Source of the DNA: an uncultured Nitrospira sp.
Lineage (GTDB): Bacteria > Nitrospirota > Nitrospiria > Nitrospirales > Nitrospiraceae
NCBI GenBank assembly: GCA_902500755.1
Contig: CABVRV010000004.1
Coordinates: forward strand, 20,712 to 84,711
Reading direction: 5' to 3'
Length of the DNA: 64,000 bases
Part shown: in pieces, positions 16,267 to 25,837 of the stretch
How positions within the stretch are numbered: position 1 is the stretch's first letter
How the letters are laid out: each line of letters starts with the position of its first letter
Program-made: the position numbers and the translations under genes
The notes under the pieces: generated by a model
Seen by the model: only the letters and a program-made list of their open reading frames with translations
What the model was told of the DNA's origin: nothing
Database searches by the model: none

Positions 16267-17646
16267 CTAGTTGCCCGCCACCATCATTTCTGAAATTTTC
16301 AGCGTTGGGCTGGCAATGCGTCCCCGGAACACAAGATCGCTTCCAATGACTTCGATATCCTTGAACATTTGTTTCAAATTTCCCGCGATGGTGATTTCTT
16401 CAACCGGATAGGCCAACTCCCCGTTTTCAATCCAGAACCCGCTGGCTCCCCGCGAATAATCGCCGGTGACCATATTAATTCCGAACCCGATCAACTCGGT
16501 GACATAGAGCCCATCCTTTACCGAAGCGATAATCTCTTGGGCGCTTTTCATTCCAGGAACCAGATAAAAGTTCGTTGGCCCGACTGAAGGACTTTCCCCT
16601 ACGCTTCGCGATGCGTTTCCGGTGGACGGCAGTCCGAGCTTCTTCCCAGAATAAGTATCGAGCAAATAGCTCTTGAGCACCCCTCGCTCCACAATCGTGT
16701 TCTTGCGAGTGGCCAATCCTTCACCATCGAACGGGCGAGAGCCAAGACCGCCGACCATCCGACCGTCGTCATGCACTGTGATCAGGTCAGAGGCAATCGT
16801 CTGACTCAGTTTGTCGAGAAGAAAGGAAGCCCGCTTATAGAGTCCGTATCCCGACACGGCACTACACAGGTTGGCAAGCAGGCTCCCGGCCGTCTCCTGG
16901 TCGAACACCACCGGCACTCGCTTCGTCGCCACCTTGCGCGCACCTAAACGGCGAACGGCCCGTCTCGCAGCTTCTTGTCCGATCGATTCAGCGGAGGCCA
17001 ATCGCGCAAACTTGCGTTGGACCTCATACCAGGCGTCCCGCTGCATGGCACCAGTCCCAGACTCAGTCGCAATCGGAGAAACGGATAATGAAAAGTTTGA
17101 ACTCTTGTAAGATCCGACGAATCCATGGCTGTTGGCCAGTACGACTCGTCCAGAGGACGAATCGAACTCCGCCCCCTCCGAGTTCGTCACACGCGAATCC
17201 GCCGCAAAGGCCGCCGCCTCCCCCCGCTTGGCCCAATCGATCTGCGTCTCCGTATCGAGCACAGTCTCATCATACAGATCCAGACTCGGCTGATCCGTGG
17301 CCATCTGAACAGCATCAGGCAATCCTGAAACCTCATCCTCGACCACCGCCCCAGCCAAGGTACAGGTATCGGCGACGAGCCGTTCAAGGGAGTCTTGCGA
17401 AAAGTCGGATGTGGATGTCGTCGCCGATCGCTTTCCGATGAAGACACGCAGGCCAAGCCGCTTTTCTCGGGCCTTCGTCAATCGATCAACGGCACCGACC
17501 CGTACTTGGACCGAAAAGGTCTCTCCATCAGCCACCACGATATCGGCTTCTGTCGCACCGCAGGACTTGGCGCGAGCCAGAACATCAGCCGCAAGCTGAG
17601 CGAAACCGTTCGCTGTTTGGCTTGGAGACAAAGATTTCTTGGACAT
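16267..17646 (-). CDS. pmbA: TldE/PmbA subunit of the TldD/TldE metalloprotease
   Basis: The 459-residue protein is the TldE/PmbA member of the pair: LAADVLARAKSCGATEADIVV at the start, LGLRVFIGKRSATTSTSDFS, then RVPVVFDQETAGSLLANLCSAVSG, which occupies the place of the zinc site in TldD but lacks HExxxH. The C-terminus has NMVTGDYSRGASGFWIENGE, typical of PmbA. TldE forms a heterodimer with TldD that degrades unfolded peptides and matures some peptide antibiotics; only TldD carries the metal. The gene follows tldD by 58 bases on the same strand, so the two make an operon. Confidence 0.93.
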   Translation of the reverse strand: MSKKSLSPSQTANGFAQLAADVLARAKSCGATEADIVVADGETFSVQVRVGAVDRLTKAREKRLGLRVFIGKRSATTSTSDFSQDSLERLVADTCTLAGAVVEDEVSGLPDAVQMATDQPSLDLYDETVLDTETQIDWAKRGEAAAFAADSRVTNSEGAEFDSSSGRVVLANSHGFVGSYKSSNFSLSVSPIATESGTGAMQRDAWYEVQRKFARLASAESIGQEAARRAVRRLGARKVATKRVPVVFDQETAGSLLANLCSAVSGYGLYKRASFLLDKLSQTIASDLITVHDDGRMVGGLGSRPFDGEGLATRKNTIVERGVLKSYLLDTYSGKKLGLPSTGNASRSVGESPSVGPTNFYLVPGMKSAQEIIASVKDGLYVTELIGFGINMVTGDYSRGASGFWIENGELAYPVEEITIAGNLKQMFKDIEVIGSDLVFRGRIASPTLKISEMMVAGN

Positions 17647-17704
17647 CAGTGTGTCTCGTCAATCATGGTTCGAGAGAACGGCAGAACCGCTGTAAATGGA
17701 ACGC

Positions 17705-19135
17705 CTAACTCCGCGTCCCACCGACGGTAATTTCGTCGATCTTGATGGTCGGCAAGCCGACTCCGACCGGCACGGACTGGCCGTCCTTTCCACAGGTGCC
17801 GATACCGTTGTCGAGCTTCAAATCGTGTCCCACCATCGACACCTTCGTAAGAATCTCCGGCCCGTTTCCGATCAATGTGGCACCCTTCACCGGCTTCGTG
17901 ATCTGACCATTCTCGATGAGATAGGCTTCACTGGCCGAAAACACGAACTTCCCGTTGGTGATATCGACTTGTCCGCCACCGAATGATACGGCGTAGAGCC
18001 CATTTTTGACCGATCGAATAATATCTTGAGGATCCGACTCACCGGCCAACATGAAGGTATTTGTCATCCGAGGGAGCACCACACTCTGGTAATTCTCGCG
18101 CCGGCCGTTACCGGTCAGGGGAATCCCCATGAGGCGCGCATTGAGTTTATCGGTGATATAGCGACGGAGGATGCCTTTCTCGATGAGCGTGGTACAGCCC
18201 GTCGGTGTCCCTTCATCATCCATATTTAACGAGCCCCGACGAAACGGAAGCGTTCCATCATCGACAATGGTACAGACTTCCGATGCCACCCGTTTCCCGA
18301 TCAAACTGGAAAAGGCGGACGTTTTTTTGCGATTGAAGTCGGCTTCTAAGCCATGGCCGATCGCTTCGTGCAACAAAATACCGGGCCATCCTCCAGCCAA
18401 TACCACCGGCATCACCCCAGCTGGAGCATCGACGGCCGACAGATTGAGGATCGCTTCCCGCGCGGCTTCTCGGGCGTAGCCTAAATGGCGATCGCCCTCG
18501 CGATAGAACTCGAACGCAACCCGACCGCCGCCGCCGAAGCTTCCCACTTGGCGGTTGTCGTGGTCTTCGGCGATGCAGGTAATCTGCAGGCGAGATAAGG
18601 GTTGAACATCGCTCACTAAGGTCCCATCGGATGTCGCCACCGCCACGAGCTTGTACTCGGTATTAAACGACGCCATCACGTTCTTGATGCGAGGGTCATA
18701 CCGTCTGGCTTCAGCATCGATTTCGTTCAGCAGCGCCACTCGATCACCCGTCGCGACTTCGGCCTTCGCTCGCTCCATCGGGTAGAGATCTCTCGTGGGG
18801 CGTCGCCGCGTGGGCACCGGTACGGGAGCATCTCCTTTGGGGGAATTGGCGATGTACCGTGCCGTGTCCGCTGCAATCTCCAGATTCTTCTTCGTGAGTT
18901 CATCCGAGTACGCAAATCCGGTTTTTTCACCGGACGTCGCCCGAACCCCGACCCCTTGAGAAATGCTCTTGGCCGCGCGCTTGACGATACCCTCTTCCAT
19001 GGACACCGACTCGGACGTGCGGGACTCGAAATAGAGATCCGCATAGTCGACATCCCGTACTGTTAACCGGTCAAGAGCATGCTGCGCTTCGAGTTCCGTG
19101 ACGCCAAATTTAGTCAATTGGACCAGTTCAGACAT
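17705..19135 (-). CDS. tldD: TldD metalloprotease subunit
   Basis: The 476-residue protein has the metal site HEAIGHGLEAD (HExxxH) within GWPGILLHEAIGHGLE, the family's central motif. It also has ATSGEKTGFAYSDEL near the N-terminus and FGGGQVDITNGKFVFSASEAYLIENG near the C-terminus, which position the third ligand region. TldD with TldE cleaves small unstructured peptides in the cytoplasm. The length is usual (about 480). tldD is the first gene of the pair. The possibility that it acts on leader peptides is of interest given the HExxH peptide-hydroxylase-like gene at 35.8-37.3 kb, but no direct link is visible. Confidence 0.94.
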   Translation of the reverse strand: MSELVQLTKFGVTELEAQHALDRLTVRDVDYADLYFESRTSESVSMEEGIVKRAAKSISQGVGVRATSGEKTGFAYSDELTKKNLEIAADTARYIANSPKGDAPVPVPTRRRPTRDLYPMERAKAEVATGDRVALLNEIDAEARRYDPRIKNVMASFNTEYKLVAVATSDGTLVSDVQPLSRLQITCIAEDHDNRQVGSFGGGGRVAFEFYREGDRHLGYAREAAREAILNLSAVDAPAGVMPVVLAGGWPGILLHEAIGHGLEADFNRKKTSAFSSLIGKRVASEVCTIVDDGTLPFRRGSLNMDDEGTPTGCTTLIEKGILRRYITDKLNARLMGIPLTGNGRRENYQSVVLPRMTNTFMLAGESDPQDIIRSVKNGLYAVSFGGGQVDITNGKFVFSASEAYLIENGQITKPVKGATLIGNGPEILTKVSMVGHDLKLDNGIGTCGKDGQSVPVGVGLPTIKIDEITVGGTRS

Positions 19136-19357
19136 ACGTCAGTCTTTCTGCTCTCTGGATGGGTTAAGGAATATGCAGTATAGCCCAATCATTTCCGTAG
19201 TCGCAATGCGACGCGCGAGCTCACCTCACAATTTCTCAACCAGTTCTCATTCTAGAATTACCGAGTTATCGTTTGACATTCCCTACCCCCACCAGTAGAC
19301 TCTGACCACCTCGCTCGCCTGCACACTGGTCATGATAGGAGCTTACTCAAGATTTCT

Positions 19358-20143
19358 ATGGCACAGCAGCCATCCTCAAGTCTCGACCACCTTTCTGAAA
19401 GCGAATTGACCGCCAAATTGGAGCTCGAACTGCTTCCGAAACATGTCGCGGTCATTATGGACGGCAACGGTCGTTGGGCCGAACTACGGGGTCTTCCACG
19501 TATCGCGGGCCATCGCGAAGGCATCAATTCCGTCAGAGAAATGATCACGCTGTGTTTGGAGCTGGGTATTCGAGCTCTCACGATCTACGCGTTTTCACAG
19601 GAGAACTGGAATCGTCCGACCCATGAAATCAGTGCCCTCATGGGACTCTTGGAACATTATCTTTCGACGGAACGAGCGAGTTTGATCGAGCAAGGCGTTC
19701 GTTTCCGCGCGATCGGCCGTCACGATCTCCTTCCGGCATCGGCCCAACACTGGGTCCGCACCACCGAGAAAGAGACCGCGCATCTCGACAAAATGATCCT
19801 GACCGTCGCGCTGAGCTATGGCGGGCGAGCGGAGATCGTCGATGCCGTGAAAGCCCTGATCGACGATGTCCAAACAGGCGCCATACAGCCGAACCAGATC
19901 GATGAAACGACGTTCAAAGAGTACCTCTCCACCCATCCGCTTCCTGATCCCGACCTTCTGATTCGGACGAGTGGCGAAACCAGGATCAGCAATTTTCTCC
20001 TGTGGCAATTGGCCTACACCGAGCTGTGCTTTAGCCCGACGCTATGGCCGGATTTTCGCCGGCGGGAGTTCCTCCTGGCGTTGATCGAGTATCAAAGGCG
20101 GGAACGTCGATTTGGTCGAGTCCTGAGCACCGTATCATCATAA
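19358..20143 (+). CDS. uppS: Isoprenyl transferase (undecaprenyl diphosphate synthase)
   Basis: The 261-residue cis-prenyltransferase has the substrate loop HVAVIMDGNGRWAELRGLPR with catalytic Asp35, the GHREGINSVREM helix, LTIYAFSQENWNRP, and the RTSGETRISNFLLWQLAYTE block near the end. It condenses isopentenyl diphosphate onto farnesyl diphosphate to make the C55 carrier for peptidoglycan and O-antigen. An N-terminal extension of about 25 residues is present. It heads the lipid/envelope run uppS-cdsA-dxr-rseP on the forward strand. Confidence 0.95.
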   Translation: MAQQPSSSLDHLSESELTAKLELELLPKHVAVIMDGNGRWAELRGLPRIAGHREGINSVREMITLCLELGIRALTIYAFSQENWNRPTHEISALMGLLEHYLSTERASLIEQGVRFRAIGRHDLLPASAQHWVRTTEKETAHLDKMILTVALSYGGRAEIVDAVKALIDDVQTGAIQPNQIDETTFKEYLSTHPLPDPDLLIRTSGETRISNFLLWQLAYTELCFSPTLWPDFRRREFLLALIEYQRRERRFGRVLSTVSS

Positions 20144-20196
20144 CATTCGTGGGATATACCCTCGCAATAGAAGTTCTTGCCCATAGCTCAACATTT

Positions 20197-21039
20197 GTGA
20201 CGACCTCACCGGCACGCACCCGACGATTCGACCTCCGCCGTCTCTACACCGCGCTCGCACTGATTCCCGCGGTCTACATCATCATCGCGCATCTTGCTCC
20301 CTGGGCCTTGACCCTCCTCTTGCTTGTCGTCGGGTCTATTGCGCTGTTGGAACTCTACAATCTCAGCTTTCCTTCGCACTTGAGCCGCCTCCTGTTGGGA
20401 GGAGGACTCACAGGCTTCGCCCTTACACTGACTCACTCTCATTTTTCCTTCTCCTTGTCGGAACTTCTCGTCGGCACTGTGCTCGTGGCGGCGGTGACCG
20501 TGTCCATCTCCGCCGCTTCAACGGAGCACCACTGGAACGATGCCGTCGTGATTCTCCTCGGCGTGTTGTATGTAGGCTTCCCCCTGAGTACCGTGGTATC
20601 GACCCGCACCTTGCCTGGCGGCGAATGGCTCGTGCTCTTTCTCGCCGTCGTGACGTGGGCCTCGGACACCGGCGCCTACTATGCGGGGACCTTGTGGGGG
20701 AAACGCCCGCTGCTCCCGTCGATCAGTCCAAAGAAAACCGTCGAAGGGGTCCTCGGCGGGCTTGTCTTGGCGGTCGGTGTGGCGTTCCTGGCTCAGTGGT
20801 GGTTCACGTCAGAGCTCCCCCTGGCGGATGCGGTGATCCTCGGAGTGCTCCTGACGACAGCGGGCCTACTCGGAGACCTTTTTGAATCGATGATCAAACG
20901 TCGGACTGGGGTCAAAGACTCAGGCGGGATCTTGCCGGGTCATGGCGGGATGCTGGACCGGCTTGATAGTCTCTTGTTCACCGCCCCCACGTTCTACTAC
21001 TATGTCGCCTACGTTCGAGGCTTGTCGCCCCCTTCATAG
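20197..21039 (+). CDS. cdsA: Phosphatidate cytidylyltransferase
   Basis: The integral membrane enzyme has about eight hydrophobic segments. The CDP-diglyceride synthetase signature is at the C-terminus: GDLFESMIKRRTGVKDSGGILPGHGGMLDRLDSL. It makes CDP-diacylglycerol for phospholipid synthesis. The open frame runs back into uppS, so the start is uncertain; GTG at 20197 is chosen because TTSPARTRRFDLRRLYTALALIP is where homologues begin, giving 280 residues. GTG at 20149 is the alternative. Neither has a good ribosome binding site, suggesting coupling to uppS, which ends at 20143. Confidence 0.9.
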   Translation: MTTSPARTRRFDLRRLYTALALIPAVYIIIAHLAPWALTLLLLVVGSIALLELYNLSFPSHLSRLLLGGGLTGFALTLTHSHFSFSLSELLVGTVLVAAVTVSISAASTEHHWNDAVVILLGVLYVGFPLSTVVSTRTLPGGEWLVLFLAVVTWASDTGAYYAGTLWGKRPLLPSISPKKTVEGVLGGLVLAVGVAFLAQWWFTSELPLADAVILGVLLTTAGLLGDLFESMIKRRTGVKDSGGILPGHGGMLDRLDSLLFTAPTFYYYVAYVRGLSPPS

Positions 21040-21059
21040 ACGAACGGAGAGGAGAGAAT

Positions 21060-22220
21060 ATGAAGTCGATTATCATCCTGGGATCGACCGGATCGATCGG
21101 GACCAACACACTCGATATCGTTCAGCGGTTTCCCGATGAATTTCGCGTGGTAGGGCTGACGGCGGGCAGCAACATCGAGAAGTTGGAAGAGCAGATTCAC
21201 CGGTTCCGGCCCGAAGCTGTGGCCGTCTCTACCGAATCCTTAGCTGCTCTGCTTCGAGGCCGATGTGCCGACCTTCGGGTCGACATTATGTCCGGCGAAG
21301 AGGGCATCAGTCACGTGGCATCGGTCCTCGATGCCGACTTGGTGATTTCTGCCATTGTGGGAGCGGCCGGGCTCATTCCCACCTTGTCCGCCATTCGGAG
21401 CGGCAAGCACATCGCATTGGCCAATAAAGAGCCGATGGTGATGGCCGGCAAGTTGATGCAGGATGAAGCGCGGAAACATGGTGTCAGAATTTTCCCGGTC
21501 GATAGCGAGCATAGCGCGATCTTTCAATCCTTGGAAGGCCACCGCGTCGAGGACGTCCGACGTGTGATACTTACCGCGTCCGGTGGAGCGCTCTGGACGC
21601 TGCCCCACGAGCAACTCCAGGACGTGACACCTGAACGAGCCTTGCAGCATCCAAACTGGAAGATGGGATCCAAGATTACCATTGATTCAGCCACCTTGAT
21701 GAATAAAGGGTTGGAAGTCGTAGAAGCGCGCTGGCTCTTCGATATCCCAGAGTCCAACATCGAGGTCATGGTTCATCGGGAAAGCATTATTCATTCTCTC
21801 GTGGAGTATAAAGATCGTTCGATCATCGCCCAATTAGGGCTTCCGGATATGCGGACCCCCATCTCCTATGCCATGCGTTACCCCGCAAGGATGGCCCTTG
21901 ATCTTCCCTCGTTGGAGCTGACGGAGATCGGACAGTTGTCTTTTTGCAAACCCGACCATGACCGCTTTCCCTGCCTCAATCTCGGATACGAGTCGCTTCG
22001 CGTCGGAGGCACCATGCCCGCCACGATGAATGCTGCGAATGAGATTGCCGTCGAGGCGTTTCTCAACCATGGCCTCCGTTTTGTCGAAATCGCGCAGGTC
22101 ATTCGCAGCACCATGGACGCGCATGCTCAGCACAATATCACCTGTCTCGAAGACGCATTGGAAGCCGATCGATGGGCGAGGGAAAAGGCAGAATCATTGG
22201 TGCACGCGTCATCACACTAA
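21060..22220 (+). CDS. dxr: 1-deoxy-D-xylulose-5-phosphate reductoisomerase
   Basis: The 386-residue protein opens with the NADPH loop IIILGSTGSIGTNTLDIV and has ALANKEPMVMAG, the metal/substrate segment VDSEHSAIFQ, TASGGALWTLP, and the MNKGLEVVEARWLF helix, all DXR signatures. It catalyses the second step of the MEP isoprenoid pathway, feeding UppS and the squalene genes in this window. GAGGAGAG precedes the ATG at proper spacing. The gene follows cdsA by 20 bases and precedes rseP, a common gene order in bacteria. Confidence 0.96.
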   Translation: MKSIIILGSTGSIGTNTLDIVQRFPDEFRVVGLTAGSNIEKLEEQIHRFRPEAVAVSTESLAALLRGRCADLRVDIMSGEEGISHVASVLDADLVISAIVGAAGLIPTLSAIRSGKHIALANKEPMVMAGKLMQDEARKHGVRIFPVDSEHSAIFQSLEGHRVEDVRRVILTASGGALWTLPHEQLQDVTPERALQHPNWKMGSKITIDSATLMNKGLEVVEARWLFDIPESNIEVMVHRESIIHSLVEYKDRSIIAQLGLPDMRTPISYAMRYPARMALDLPSLELTEIGQLSFCKPDHDRFPCLNLGYESLRVGGTMPATMNAANEIAVEAFLNHGLRFVEIAQVIRSTMDAHAQHNITCLEDALEADRWAREKAESLVHASSH

Positions 22221-22292
22221 CGATTGTTTTGCATTTCATGCGACGTCTGTTAGATTAGAGCGGTAGACCGAGTACGCAACAGGGAGTTTCCC

Positions 22293-23690
22293 ATGACATC
22301 CGCATTCGCCTGGTCCCCCGATACGCTCTGGCTCCTCCTCCAGAAAGCCTGGTGGTTTCTCGTCGTCCTTGGCGTATTGGTCGCCTTCCACGAGCTCGGC
22401 CACTTTCTCGCCGCCCGCTGGGTCGGAGTGAAGGTCTTGAAGTTTTCAATCGGTTTTGGACCAAAAATATTCGGCCGTCAGGTCGGTGAAACAGAGTATC
22501 TTGTCTCGGCCGTTCCACTTGGTGGGTACGTCAAGTTATTCGGTGAAGACGAGACGGAGGCCACGACTCCAGACGACCGTCGTCGTTCATTTTCGCATCA
22601 AGGGCTTTGGGGAAAAGTCCTCATCGTTGCAGCTGGCCCAGGATTTAATTTTATTTTAGCCTATTTGATCTTTGCCGGATGGTTATCGACCGGTACTCCC
22701 CTCTTTGTCCCGACTTTTCGTGATCTCAGCGCCGACGTCGAGGCTCTGGCTCCTGGATCTCCTGCATCGGTCGCAGGAATGGAAGTCGGCGACCGTATCG
22801 TCAGAGTCAATGGGCAAGATATCTCCACCAAGACCGAGCTGTTGGATATCGTGTCCAGGAGCAAAGGGGAGCCTCTCTCACTCGAAGTCCGACGAGAGGG
22901 GCAACTCAAAATGCTCACAGCGACTCCCGTACCGATTGCTGGAGACACAGCATCTCCATCCCCAGACGAACCGCTGTATACGATCGGAGTCGAAGAAACA
23001 CCTCCCTTGGTTACCTCGATCATGCACGGATCACCCGCATCCATTGGTGGACTCCAGCCCGGCGATCGAGTGGTCTCGATCGAGGGACACCCCATCTATA
23101 CGTGGGCGCAGATGACGACGCAGGTGAGAGAACACCCGGAGAAACCGTTAGCATTCGAGGTGCTCCGCGAGGGAAAGCGCACCACGTTGACCGTCACGCC
23201 AGCCAGTGAAAAACTCACGGTCAATGGGCAGACTTCAGAAGTGGGGAAGATCGGCATCTCCGGTCCTGGTCGCTCCTTGATGCGGGCCGACAACGTCGCG
23301 GAAGCCGTGTATCAAGGACTGGAAGCCACGTGGGGTTGGACGGAACTGACGGCGATCGGCCTCTATAAGATGATCGTCGGTGATATTTCGAGCAAGAATA
23401 TCGGCGGTCCGTTGACGATCGCCAATATCTCGGGAGAAGCCGCCTCTCAGGGTGCCTCCAGCGTCGTCTTTCTGATCGCCATTCTGAGCATCAATCTTGG
23501 GGTCCTCAATTTGCTGCCCATCCCTATACTCGACGGCGGCCACTTGCTCTTTTTCTTGATTGAAGGCATCCTCCGCAAACCGCTCGGCGAACGACAACGA
23601 GAAGTTGCCCAACAGGTAGGGTTGGTCTTGCTGGTTGGTGTGATGATCTTCGCTTTCTGGAATGACCTCGAACGCATCTTCTCCCGCTAG
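22293..23690 (+). CDS. rseP: RIP metalloprotease RseP
   Basis: The 465-residue site-2 protease has HELGH (H33, E34, H37) in the first membrane helix and LLPIPILDGGHLLF with the third zinc ligand Asp in a late helix. Two PDZ domains lie between (about residues 130-210 and 225-310; SPASVAGMEVGDRIVRVNG and SPASIGGLQPGDRVVSIEG are their ligand loops). RseP cleaves anti-sigma factors and signal-peptide remnants inside the membrane. No anti-sigma gene is adjacent. It starts 72 bases after dxr and shares its direction. Confidence 0.95.
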   Translation: MTSAFAWSPDTLWLLLQKAWWFLVVLGVLVAFHELGHFLAARWVGVKVLKFSIGFGPKIFGRQVGETEYLVSAVPLGGYVKLFGEDETEATTPDDRRRSFSHQGLWGKVLIVAAGPGFNFILAYLIFAGWLSTGTPLFVPTFRDLSADVEALAPGSPASVAGMEVGDRIVRVNGQDISTKTELLDIVSRSKGEPLSLEVRREGQLKMLTATPVPIAGDTASPSPDEPLYTIGVEETPPLVTSIMHGSPASIGGLQPGDRVVSIEGHPIYTWAQMTTQVREHPEKPLAFEVLREGKRTTLTVTPASEKLTVNGQTSEVGKIGISGPGRSLMRADNVAEAVYQGLEATWGWTELTAIGLYKMIVGDISSKNIGGPLTIANISGEAASQGASSVVFLIAILSINLGVLNLLPIPILDGGHLLFFLIEGILRKPLGERQREVAQQVGLVLLVGVMIFAFWNDLERIFSR

Positions 23691-23906
23691 GCAGAATGCT
23701 GAAACAAGTCCCTAACTTCGTTCTCGGCTCCAAGAAATCCTCAACGTACCCCATCGAGGCAAAGAGCTGCTATGACAGCTCGGGGCGGGTGGGTGAGAAC
23801 ACACACGCCTCCGGTTTCTTCTCGCCTGCGGCCTTGTTAGATAACTTGTTTGAGCATTCTGTGAAATCTTCCACCGCTCAACTCGTATCCTAATAGCTAC
23901 CACACC

Positions 23907-25625
23907 ATGAAGACTTCCCAATTGTTGATTCCGACCCTACGGGACGATCCCGGAGAAGCAGAAACCGTCAGCCATCGATTGATGCTGCGCGCCGGACTGA
24001 TCCGCAAGGTGGCGGCAGGTATCTACACCTATCTTCCGCTCGGTCTACGCGTTATCCGTAAGATCGAACAGATTATTCGTGAAGAGATGAATCGAGCCGG
24101 CGCGCAGGAGCTGTTGATGCCGATTGCCTCCCCCGCCGAGTTGTGGAAAGAGACCGCCCGCTGGGACTACTACGGGAAGGAACTCCTCCGTTTCAAGGAC
24201 CGCCACGAACGTGATTTCTGCTTGGGTCCAACGCACGAAGAAGTCATCACCGATCTATTTCGGCGAGAAGTGCGTTCCTATCGCCAACTCCCGTTGAATT
24301 TTTATCAAATCCAAACCAAATTCCGAGACGAGATCCGCCCCCGCTTCGGGCTCATGCGAGGGCGAGAATTCATCATGAAAGACGCCTATAGTTTTGACCT
24401 CGACGAAGCCGGCGCCAAGGTCAGCTATCAGAACATGTATGACGCCTATACTCGGATTTTCACACGTTGCGGCCTGACCTTTCGAGCAGTTGAAGCCGAC
24501 ACGGGGTTGATCGGCGGGGATGTCTCGCATGAGTTCATGGTTCTCGCAGATACCGGCGAAGCGATGGTGGCCTACAGCGACCAGGGATCCTATGCCGCCA
24601 ATCTCGAGCGAGCTGAAGTGCTTGCGCCCACTGAAGCCGATACCGCCGCCCTCCTTCCATTAACGCTCATCGCGACACCGCAACGCCGAACAGTAGAAGA
24701 AGTAACAGCCTTTTTACAGATCACGCCTCGGCAACTGGTAAAGACGCTGCTGTATCGAACAGGAACCGAATCGGTTGCCGTATTGATCCGAGGCGATCAT
24801 GAGGTCAATGAAGTCAAACTGGCCAGGCTACTTAAGGTGACCGATGTCACACTGTCTGATCCTGAGACAGTCCAGCGACTCACGGGATGTCCTCCTGGGT
24901 TTGTCGGACCGATCGGACTCCAACCGGTACGCATTCTTGCTGATTGGGCCGTCCAGGGGTTGAAAAATGTCGTGATCGGCGCCAACAAGGCCGACACTCA
25001 TTATCAGAATGCCAACATCGATCGAGACTTTGCCGTCGAAGAATTTGCCGATCTTCGAAATGCGCAGGCCGGGGATCCTTCCCCTCGAGGTCCTGGTGTG
25101 TTGACTCTTGCTCGGGGCATCGAAGTCGGGCAAGTGTTTTTGCTCGGCACCAAATATAGTCAGAAAATGAACGCCACGATCCTTGACGAGCAAGGCAAAG
25201 AGCGCCTTGCCATTATGGGTTGTTACGGAATCGGTGTAGGTCGTACGGCGGCGGCGACAATCGAACAACATCACGACGACAAAGGCATCATCTGGCCGTT
25301 TCCCATTGCACCCTTTCATCTCCACCTGCTGACCGTCAGCCAATCAGAAAAGACCACTTCAACCGCCACACGTCTCTATTCCGAATTGACGGCTGCGGGT
25401 TTTGATGTGCTATGGGATGATCGTCCTGATCGCGCAGGCGTAAAATTCAATGACGCTGATCTGATTGGAATCCCGTTCCAGATCGTTGTGGGTGACAAAG
25501 GTCTTGCCGACGGCATAGTGGAGATGAAAATTCGGAGAGGCGGAACCAAGTCGCGCGTCGCCCCAGGTGATCTGGTTGCCCACATCAGAAAACTTTGCTC
25601 CGAAACGGATCCGTCCGTCGCGTGA
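23907..25625 (+). CDS. proS: Prolyl-tRNA synthetase
   Basis: The 572-residue protein is a bacterial-type ProRS: SHRLMLRAGLIRKVAAGIYTYLPLG (motif 1), FRDEIRPRFGLMRGREFIMKDAYSF (motif 2), and GIGVGRTAAATIEQ (motif 3). The editing domain (INS) lies between motifs 2 and 3 (about residues 240-370, VEEVTAFLQITPRQLVKTL), and an anticodon-binding domain is at the C-terminus (HLHLLTVSQ, VLWDDRPDRAGVKFNDADLIG). The length is normal. The 216 bases before it hold no convincing gene. It charges tRNA(Pro) in the cytoplasm. Confidence 0.96.
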   Translation: MKTSQLLIPTLRDDPGEAETVSHRLMLRAGLIRKVAAGIYTYLPLGLRVIRKIEQIIREEMNRAGAQELLMPIASPAELWKETARWDYYGKELLRFKDRHERDFCLGPTHEEVITDLFRREVRSYRQLPLNFYQIQTKFRDEIRPRFGLMRGREFIMKDAYSFDLDEAGAKVSYQNMYDAYTRIFTRCGLTFRAVEADTGLIGGDVSHEFMVLADTGEAMVAYSDQGSYAANLERAEVLAPTEADTAALLPLTLIATPQRRTVEEVTAFLQITPRQLVKTLLYRTGTESVAVLIRGDHEVNEVKLARLLKVTDVTLSDPETVQRLTGCPPGFVGPIGLQPVRILADWAVQGLKNVVIGANKADTHYQNANIDRDFAVEEFADLRNAQAGDPSPRGPGVLTLARGIEVGQVFLLGTKYSQKMNATILDEQGKERLAIMGCYGIGVGRTAAATIEQHHDDKGIIWPFPIAPFHLHLLTVSQSEKTTSTATRLYSELTAAGFDVLWDDRPDRAGVKFNDADLIGIPFQIVVGDKGLADGIVEMKIRRGGTKSRVAPGDLVAHIRKLCSETDPSVA

Positions 25626-25837
25626 CTCAGCCTGCAGCGCTCTCGCTCTCCTCCTGTCTCACCAATCTTTGATCTCCATCGACGGAAAGTGTCTTTTCCT
25701 TGCCTTACGCTCTCTTTCGGCTAGACTAAAACTCGATTCGCAGTTCTATAACCTAAACCTATTCGCAACTCGGCACCTACGAATCCAGCGTACAACCAGA
25801 TCGTTTCACGTCTCGACAGCGGAGAAAGCAGAGTCGA

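Noticed and set aside
23696-23893. 65-codon frame between rseP and proS
   Set aside because: No ribosome binding site, no protein-like pattern, and it only fills the intergenic gap.
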